A stretch of DNA of 19,440 bases from Patulibacter sp. (GTDB lineage Bacteria; Actinomycetota; Thermoleophilia; Solirubrobacterales; Solirubrobacteraceae), in assembly GCA_023268575.1 (NCBI GenBank), contig JALRCL010000237.1:1-19440 (forward strand), in the 5' to 3' direction. Shown here piece by piece: positions 14,250 through 19,440 of this stretch (position 1 is its first letter; each line of letters starts with the position of its first letter). The position numbers and the translations under genes were made by a program. The notes under the pieces were generated by a model. That model saw only the letters and a list, made by a program, of their open reading frames with translations. It ran no database searches and was not told where the DNA came from.

Positions 14250-16841
14250 ATGCGCCTCGTCGACGCCCGCCCCGCCGATCCGACCGCGGACGCCCTCTAC
14301 GAGGCGTTCGGGATCTGGGCGCACGAGCGCGGGATCGAGCTCTACCCGCACCAGGAGGAGGCAGCGATCGAGCTCTTCGACGAGAAGAACGTCGTGCTCG
14401 CCACGCCGACGGGGTCGGGCAAGTCGCTCGTGGCGATCGCCGCCCACTTCGCCGCGCTCAGCCGCGACCGGACGACGTTCTACACCGCGCCGATCAAGGC
14501 GCTCGTGTCCGAGAAGTTCTTCGCGCTCTGCGAGGTCTTCGGGGCCGACAACGTCGGGATGCTCACCGGCGACGCGTCGGTGAACGCCGACGCCCCCGTC
14601 ATCTGCTGCACCGCCGAGGTGCTCGCGAACATCGCGCTGCGGGGCGGCGCGAGCGCCGACGTCGGCCAGGTGGTGATGGACGAGTTCCACTACTACGCCG
14701 ACGGCCAGCGCGGCTGGGCGTGGCAGGTGCCGCTGCTGACGCTGCCGCAGGCCCAGTTCCTGCTCATGTCCGCGACGCTCGGCGACGTCGCGCGGATCAG
14801 CGAGGACCTGACCCGGCGCACCGGCCGCGAGACGGTCCTCGTCGACGACGCCGAGCGGCCGGTGCCGCTGTCGTTCACGTGGTCGGTGGACCCGCTGCAC
14901 GAGCTGCTCGAGGAGCTCGTGGAGGCCGACCGCGCCCCGATCTACGTCGTGCACTTCACGCAGGCCGCGGCGATGGAGCGCGCCCAGGCGCTGCTCTCCA
15001 CGCCGCTGACGAGCCGCGCGGAGCGCGACGCGATCGCGCAGGAACTCGGGGCGTTCCGCTTCACCGCCGGCTTCGGCCGCACGCTGTCGAAGCTCGTCCG
15101 CGCCGGGATCGGCGTCCACCACGCCGGGATGCTGCCCCGCTACCGCCGGCTCGTCGAGCAGCTCGCCCAGAAGGGCCTGCTGAAGGTCATCTGCGGAACC
15201 GACACGCTCGGCGTCGGCATCAACGTGCCGATCCGGACGGTCGTCCTCACCGCCCTGGCGAAGTACGACGGCACCCGCCACCGGCTGCTGAAGGCGCGCG
15301 AGTTCCACCAGATCGCCGGACGCGCCGGACGCGCCGGCTTCGACACCGCCGGGCACGTCGTCGTGCAGGCGCCCGAGCACGTCATCGAGCGCCAGCGCGC
15401 GCTGGCGAAGGCCGGCGACGATCCGAAGAAGCGCCGGAAGGTCCAGACGAGGAAGCCCCAGGAGGGGCACGTCTCGTGGACCGAGGAGACCTTCGACCGA
15501 CTGCGCGACGCGACGCCCGAGGCGCTCGGGTCGAAGATGCGCGTCGACCACGCGACCCTCCTGAACGTCGTCCACCAGCCCGGCGACCCGGTCGCGGTCA
15601 TGACCGCCCTGACGACGGACAACCACGAGGACGAGCGCGGCCGCCAGCGGCTCTACGAGCAGGCCCAGGCGCTCGGCGACGAGCTCGTCGGCGCCGGCGT
15701 CCTGGAGTGGCTGCCCGAGCCCGACCCCGACGGTCGGCGCCTGCGGCTGGCGGTCGACCTGCAGGACGACTTCGCGCTGAACCAGCCGCTGGCGTCGTTC
15801 GCCCTCGTGGCGCTCGAGCAGCTGGACCCCGAGGCCGAGGGCTATGCGCTGGACGTCGTCTCCGTCGTCGAGGCGATCCTCGACGACCCGTACCCGGTGC
15901 TCATCGCCCAGACGAACGAGGCCCGCGGCGAGGCGATCGCCGCGATGAAGGCCGACGGGATCGAGTACGACGAGCGGATGGAGCGGCTGGAGGAGGTCTC
16001 CTACCCCAAGCCGCTGGAGGCCGAGCTGCGGGAGCTCTTCCACGCGTTCCGGGAGACGCGCCCGTGGGTCCGCGAGCGGGACCTCTCGCCGAAGTCCGTC
16101 GTGCGCGAGATGTGGGAGTGGGGCCGCTCGTTCACCGACCTGATCGGCCACTACGGCCTGTCGCGGTCGGAGGGCATCGTCCTGCGCTACCTCTCGGGCG
16201 CCTACCGCGCGCTGCGTCAGACGGTGCCCGAGTCCCGTCGCACCCCGGAGCTCGAGGAGCTCCTGGGGTGGCTCGGCGAGACGATCCGCCAGACCGACTC
16301 CAGCCTGCTGGACGAGTGGGAGGCCCTGACCGACCCGGAGGCCGTCGCGCGGGCGGCCGAGGCCCAGGCCGCCGGCGCACCGCCGGCCCCGAGCCGACCG
16401 CTCACCGGCAACGAGCGGACGTTCACGGCGATGGTGCGCCAGGCGCTCTTCCAGCGGCTGCGACTCGCCGCCCGCGACCGCGCCGACGCGCTGGCGAAGC
16501 TCGACGCGGCCGCCGCCGCCCTCACCGATCCGCCCGGCAAGGTGACGATGCGCGAGCACCACTGGCGCGCCGCGCTCGACGCCTACTGGGAGACGCACGA
16601 CGAGCTGCCCGTGGGCCCCGCGGCACGCCGCGCCGAGCTCGTCGTGATCGATCGCGACCCCGCGGACCACCTGCTCTCCGGGACGCCCGAGGCCGGCGCC
16701 CGGCGCTGGATCGTCCGCCAGATCGTCGACGACCCGGACGGCGACCACGACGTCGCGCTCGTCGTCGAGGTGGACCTCGACGGCTCCGACCAGGCGGGCG
16801 AGCCGGTCCTGCGGACCCGGTCCTTCGGCACGGACGACTGA
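14250..16841 (+). CDS. DEAD/DEAH-box superfamily 2 helicase, Ski2-like, DUF3516 type
   Basis: This 863-residue ATP-dependent RNA/DNA helicase has the motifs of superfamily 2 in order. These are a Q-like LYPHQEEAA at residues 31-39, Walker A ATPTGSGKS at 51-59, APIKAL at 80-85, motif II DEFH at 144-147, and SAT at 174-176. They continue with GVHHAGMLPRYRR at 288-300, GTDTLGVGIN at 316-325 and the arginine-finger motif QIAGRAGRAG at 354-363. The roughly 490 residues after the core match my memory of the DUF3516 region found in actinobacterial homologues, whose cellular role is poorly defined; RNA processing or turnover is the usual guess from the Ski2/Mtr4-like core. The ATG at 14250 is preceded by a TAGCGT -10 candidate, so it probably has its own promoter. 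It appears unrelated to the siderophore genes. Confidence 0.93.
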   Translation: MRLVDARPADPTADALYEAFGIWAHERGIELYPHQEEAAIELFDEKNVVLATPTGSGKSLVAIAAHFAALSRDRTTFYTAPIKALVSEKFFALCEVFGADNVGMLTGDASVNADAPVICCTAEVLANIALRGGASADVGQVVMDEFHYYADGQRGWAWQVPLLTLPQAQFLLMSATLGDVARISEDLTRRTGRETVLVDDAERPVPLSFTWSVDPLHELLEELVEADRAPIYVVHFTQAAAMERAQALLSTPLTSRAERDAIAQELGAFRFTAGFGRTLSKLVRAGIGVHHAGMLPRYRRLVEQLAQKGLLKVICGTDTLGVGINVPIRTVVLTALAKYDGTRHRLLKAREFHQIAGRAGRAGFDTAGHVVVQAPEHVIERQRALAKAGDDPKKRRKVQTRKPQEGHVSWTEETFDRLRDATPEALGSKMRVDHATLLNVVHQPGDPVAVMTALTTDNHEDERGRQRLYEQAQALGDELVGAGVLEWLPEPDPDGRRLRLAVDLQDDFALNQPLASFALVALEQLDPEAEGYALDVVSVVEAILDDPYPVLIAQTNEARGEAIAAMKADGIEYDERMERLEEVSYPKPLEAELRELFHAFRETRPWVRERDLSPKSVVREMWEWGRSFTDLIGHYGLSRSEGIVLRYLSGAYRALRQTVPESRRTPELEELLGWLGETIRQTDSSLLDEWEALTDPEAVARAAEAQAAGAPPAPSRPLTGNERTFTAMVRQALFQRLRLAARDRADALAKLDAAAAALTDPPGKVTMREHHWRAALDAYWETHDELPVGPAARRAELVVIDRDPADHLLSGTPEAGARRWIVRQIVDDPDGDHDVALVVEVDLDGSDQAGEPVLRTRSFGTDD

Positions 16842-16874
16842 CCCCGCCGGCCGGCGGTCCGCGCGCCGGCGCAC

Positions 16875-16903
16875 GACGGGGCGCCGCCGGCGGCGGCCCC
16901 GTC
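16875..16903. terminator. Hairpin between convergent helicase and hydrolase genes, possible bidirectional terminator
   Basis: GACGGGGC (16875-16882) pairs with GCCCCGTC (16896-16903), and the inner bases 16883-16894 are themselves self-complementary, with one bulged G at 16895. No T-run follows on either strand. The place, in the 76 bases between two convergent genes, fits a terminator, but many GC-rich palindromes occur here. Confidence 0.4.
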
Positions 16904-16917
16904 CGGCCTCGTCCGGC

Positions 16918-18372
16918 TCAGCCGCCGTGCTTCGCGAGCCAGCGGTCCATCGCGGCGCGGAACGCCTCGTGCGAGCGGCCCAGCGTGACCGCGTGCCCGG
17001 TCCGCGGGAGCTCGACGAGCTGCACGTCGGGCGAGCGCGGGTACGCGGTGGCGGCCTGCAGGCGGTTCGTCGGCGGCGTGAAGAGCGCGTCGTCGGCGCC
17101 GGAGATCACGAGCACCGGCGAGGTGATCCCCAGCCGCGTGCCGAGCTGATCGACGGCGAGCGCCTGCAGCGCCGAGAGCAGGTCCCCGCAGGGGTCGCGG
17201 TTGTGGCGCTGCAGCGCGATCCGGCGCACGGTCGGGTCGAGGTCGTGGAAGTGCGCGGCGGCGAAGTCCGCGTCGGTCCGGCCGAAGGCGGCGTAGTTCG
17301 GGGCGCCGCTGCCGCCGCGCGAGCGCTGGGGGGCGGTGAGGCACTGCGCGCCGGCGTCGGCGAACTGGCCGAGCGCGAGGACCGACGGCACGTCGGTGTA
17401 GCCGATCACGGCGATCGCGTCGGCGCTGCCGAAGGAGTACTGGGCGACCTGGGTGATGAAGCCGCCGAGCGAGTGCCCGGCCAGCAGCACGCGGGAGAAC
17501 CGCGGTGCCCCGGGCACGCCCGGGACGGCGCCGCGGCGGAGCGCGCCGATCACCTGGTCGACCATGTCCGCCTGCGCCGGGATGCAGGTCGCGCTGCCGT
17601 CGGGCAGCTCGTCGTGGGCGGGGTTGCCGAGCCGGTCCAGGACGAGCGAGGCGTGCCCGGCCTGGGCCTGCTGCAGGCCGTAGTCGTACCCGGGGACGTC
17701 GCCGAAGCGGAAGAACCAGCTCGCGTACCCGAGCCCGTGGACGTAGACGGTGATCGCCGGCCGAGGCGCGTCGAGCACTGCCCGCGGCGCCACGACGCTG
17801 CCGTGGATCCGGTAGCGGCTGCCGTCCGGCGCGCCGAGGCACGGGATCGCGGTCCGGTTGCGGTTGACGACCTCGAGCGTCACCGGCACGTCAACGATCT
17901 CGCCCACGCCGACCCGCACGTGGCTCGGCGCCCCGAGCGTGCCGTCCGCCAGCCGGGTGCGCACGCGCAGGTCGCCGTCGACCGCGGTCGAGATCCGGGT
18001 GAGCAGCGGGCCCCGCCGCGCGCCGAGGCGGACCGTCCGCTCGCGCCGCCAGCTCCCGTCGACGCACCGCTCGACGAGCATCCCGGCCCGCCGCCGCTCG
18101 CGGCGCGCGTGCGCCGAGGACGCCGGGGCGATGTCGACCCGCAGCGCGCCGCCGACGGCCACCCGCTGAGGGGTCACGTGCTCGCCGCAGACCGTGGTCG
18201 CGGCGGCTGGCTCGCCGCCGCGGAGCGTCACCGCCGGAGCGGCCGCGGCGCTCGCCACCGGCGGGCCGGCGGCGAGCGCGGCCGCGGCGAGCGCCGCGGC
18301 CCGCAGGAGCTGGCGTCCGGGCGACCGCGACGGGCGACCCTCCGGGGGACTCGGGACGGTCGGCCGGCGCAT
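16918..18372 (-). CDS. Secreted alpha/beta hydrolase (lipase/esterase-like) with an uncharacterised N-terminal region
   Basis: This 484-residue protein carries an N-terminal export signal: basic residues, then LLRAAALAAAALAAGPPVASAAAA, with likely cleavage near residue 44. Residues about 50-190 have no motif I recognise and may form a beta-rich domain. The hydrolase core starts near residue 205: VYVHGLGYASWFF supplies the oxyanion HG at 212-213, and GHSLGG at 299-304 holds the nucleophile S301. ISGADDALF holds the acid (D427 or D428), and RTGHAV holds H460. Six to eight cysteines suggest disulfides outside the cell. The substrate is unknown; an esterase or lipase is a reasonable guess. The ATG at 18372 lies 6 bases after a TATGGT -10 candidate (18384-18379), so the transcript is probably leaderless. 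It is divergent from a LysR regulator that may control it. Confidence 0.85.
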   Translation of the reverse strand: MRRPTVPSPPEGRPSRSPGRQLLRAAALAAAALAAGPPVASAAAAPAVTLRGGEPAAATTVCGEHVTPQRVAVGGALRVDIAPASSAHARRERRRAGMLVERCVDGSWRRERTVRLGARRGPLLTRISTAVDGDLRVRTRLADGTLGAPSHVRVGVGEIVDVPVTLEVVNRNRTAIPCLGAPDGSRYRIHGSVVAPRAVLDAPRPAITVYVHGLGYASWFFRFGDVPGYDYGLQQAQAGHASLVLDRLGNPAHDELPDGSATCIPAQADMVDQVIGALRRGAVPGVPGAPRFSRVLLAGHSLGGFITQVAQYSFGSADAIAVIGYTDVPSVLALGQFADAGAQCLTAPQRSRGGSGAPNYAAFGRTDADFAAAHFHDLDPTVRRIALQRHNRDPCGDLLSALQALAVDQLGTRLGITSPVLVISGADDALFTPPTNRLQAATAYPRSPDVQLVELPRTGHAVTLGRSHEAFRAAMDRWLAKHGG

Positions 18373-18469
18373 GGCCCGACCATATGCCCGTCGCTCCCCG
18401 GCGGGAAACAGCGATCCCCGGTGGGGGCACAACCCCACGGTTGTGCGCCCCGCGAGTACCGTCCGGCCC
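18373..18469. promoter_or_regulatory. Shared divergent promoter region of hydrolase and LysR regulator, two leaderless promoters
   Basis: Two TANNNT -10 candidates face outward. TATGGT on the minus strand (18384-18379) lies 6 bases before the hydrolase ATG. TACCGT on the plus strand (18457-18462) lies 7 bases before the regulator GTG. This spacing places transcription start at or next to each start codon, which is the usual layout of leaderless genes in actinobacteria. Neither gene has a convincing Shine-Dalgarno sequence. Confidence 0.55.
18423..18450. promoter_or_regulatory. Candidate operator: long palindrome in the hydrolase/LysR intergenic region
   Basis: GCACAACC (18427-18434) and GGTTGTGC (18439-18446) are perfect inverted arms around CCAC. 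Past one mismatched pair, GGG (18423-18425) and CCC (18448-18450) extend the symmetry to 11 pairs. It ends 6 bases before the regulator's -10 candidate. It is not a textbook T-N11-A LysR box, but its location fits autoregulation and control of the divergent gene. Confidence 0.6.
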
Positions 18470-19414
18470 GTGCCCGCCCCGGACGTCTCGCTCGCCCGCC
18501 TGCGGGCCTTCCTCGCCGTGATCGACCACGCGGGCTTCACGGCCGCGGCCCGCCACCTGCACCTGAGCCAGCAGGCGGTCAGCGCGGCGGTCACGCGCCT
18601 GGAGGCCGAGCTCGACGTCCTGCTGCTGCACCGCACCCCTCGCGGACCGGAGCCGACGCCCGCGGGTGCCGCGTTCGCCGAGCGCGCTCGCGAGCTCGTG
18701 GCCCACTGGGAGGGCACGGTCGCCGAGGCCCAGCGGCTCGACCGGGCCCGCCGGCAGGTGCTGCGCGTCGGTGCGATGGCGGGCGCGGCCCTCGAGCTCA
18801 CCGAGCCGATCCTCCAGGCCTTCGCCGAGCTCGAGCCCGAGGCCTCCGTCGAGCTCGAGCCCCACCTCTACGACGACCCGTCCGCGGGCCTGACGTCGGG
18901 CAGCACCGACGTCGCGTTCCTGCGTCCGCCGCTGGGGACCGAGCGCCTCGTGCTCACCGAGCTGCTCGTCGAGCCGCGCATCATCCTCGTCGGTGCCGGC
19001 CACCCGCTGGCCGGCCGCGGCCGGATCGCGCTCGACGAGCTGCGACCGTTCGCAGCCGCCCGGCCCGCCGGACCCGACGAGCGCTGGAACGGCTTCTGGT
19101 CCGCGGAGGCCGATCCGGCCGCCGCGCTCCCGGTCACGACGCTCGAGGAGGCCTTCGAGCTCGTCGCGGCCGGGCGGGCGTGGGCCGTCGCCCCGATCGG
19201 CTGGACCCGCTTCCACGCCCGGCCCGGCCTCGCCGTCCTGACGAGCGACGAGCTGCCGCCCTCGGTGCTCGCCCTCGGCCGGCGCCGGGGCGAGCGCAAC
19301 CCGCTGGTGCACCGCTTCCTCGCGGCGGCGACCGCGGTCGCCGCGCGCCACCTCGCGCTCGTCCCGGATGCCACGGCGCCCGCCGCGGCGCCGCCCGATC
19401 CCGCCCCCGCCTGA
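18470..19414 (+). CDS. LysR-family transcriptional regulator
   Basis: This 314-residue regulator has an N-terminal winged helix-turn-helix: LARLRAFLAVIDHAGFTAAA then LHLSQQAVSAAVTRLEAEL (recognition helix about residues 33-50), followed by LLLHRTPRGPEPTPAGAAF. The remainder is the two-lobed effector-binding domain of the family, starting VLRVGAMAGAALELTEPIL near residue 97. The GTG at 18470 is the only start that keeps the full DNA-binding domain, and it lies 7 bases after a TACCGT -10 candidate, implying leaderless translation. LysR proteins typically repress their own gene and activate a divergent one, so the secreted hydrolase is the likely target. The last residues are an Ala/Pro-rich tail. 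The effector is not predictable from sequence. The 26 bases after its stop show nothing recognisable. Confidence 0.93.
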   Translation: MPAPDVSLARLRAFLAVIDHAGFTAAARHLHLSQQAVSAAVTRLEAELDVLLLHRTPRGPEPTPAGAAFAERARELVAHWEGTVAEAQRLDRARRQVLRVGAMAGAALELTEPILQAFAELEPEASVELEPHLYDDPSAGLTSGSTDVAFLRPPLGTERLVLTELLVEPRIILVGAGHPLAGRGRIALDELRPFAAARPAGPDERWNGFWSAEADPAAALPVTTLEEAFELVAAGRAWAVAPIGWTRFHARPGLAVLTSDELPPSVLALGRRRGERNPLVHRFLAAATAVAARHLALVPDATAPAAAPPDPAPA

Positions 19415-19440
19415 CCCAGGTGCCGCCCGCCTGCGATCGC

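Noticed and set aside
13959..16874. Minus-strand open frame (971 codons) opposite the helicase
   Set aside because: The plus strand shows all helicase motifs in order; the antisense product is low complexity.
16918..18801. Extension of the hydrolase upstream to 18801 (627 codons open)
   Set aside because: The extension lies antisense to the LysR DNA-binding domain, and the export signal begins at the ATG at 18372, directly after a -10 candidate.

Overview
The window is uniformly very GC-rich. Its reading frames have strong G/C bias at third codon positions, GTG starts are frequent, GTGA or ATGA stop/start overlaps are common, and the iron-uptake genes are of the type used without an outer-membrane receptor. 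This points to a high-GC actinobacterium, possibly of the Thermoleophilia/Solirubrobacterales type. The taxon is an inference from composition and gene style. I see no rRNA, tRNA, CRISPR array or insertion sequence.

Region 1 (1-10145, all minus strand) is a tightly packed siderophore operon of the NIS (NRPS-independent siderophore) type. In transcription order it encodes a type III PLP decarboxylase (PvsE/SbnH-like), a diaminobutyrate aminotransferase, an L-2,4-diaminobutyrate decarboxylase, an IucA/IucC synthetase, a lysine/ornithine-type N-hydroxylase, an MFS transporter, and a second IucA/IucC synthetase that runs off the left edge. Five consecutive junctions are 4-base overlaps, so translation is probably coupled along the chain. 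Most of the set matches the rhizobactin 1021/schizokinen logic: aspartate semialdehyde to diaminobutyrate, to 1,3-diaminopropane, to an N-hydroxy-diamine, joined to citrate. The leading PvsE/SbnH-like decarboxylase is not part of that textbook set. The expected hydroxylamine acyltransferase is not in the window.

Region 2 (10146-10228) is a short divergent promoter region carrying the most AT-rich patch nearby and a weak candidate iron-regulator (DtxR/IdeR-type) box.

Region 3 (10229-14191, plus strand) is the matching uptake operon: a siderophore-binding lipoprotein, two FecCD-type permeases and a siderophore-interacting flavoprotein reductase. The ABC ATPase is missing. The first permease has no standard start codon upstream of its first membrane helix, and a strong hairpin lies just after the lipoprotein gene.

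Region 4 (14250-19414) looks like unrelated housekeeping or accessory content. It holds a Ski2-like DEAD/DEAH helicase (DUF3516 type), a convergent secreted alpha/beta hydrolase, and a LysR-type regulator divergent from the hydrolase. The hydrolase and regulator are separated by 97 bases that hold a striking palindrome and two apparent leaderless promoters.

In sum, the operons in regions 1 and 3 would make, export, re-import and reductively unload one citrate-based siderophore. The synthesis and uptake arms are probably co-regulated by iron from the shared 83-base region.
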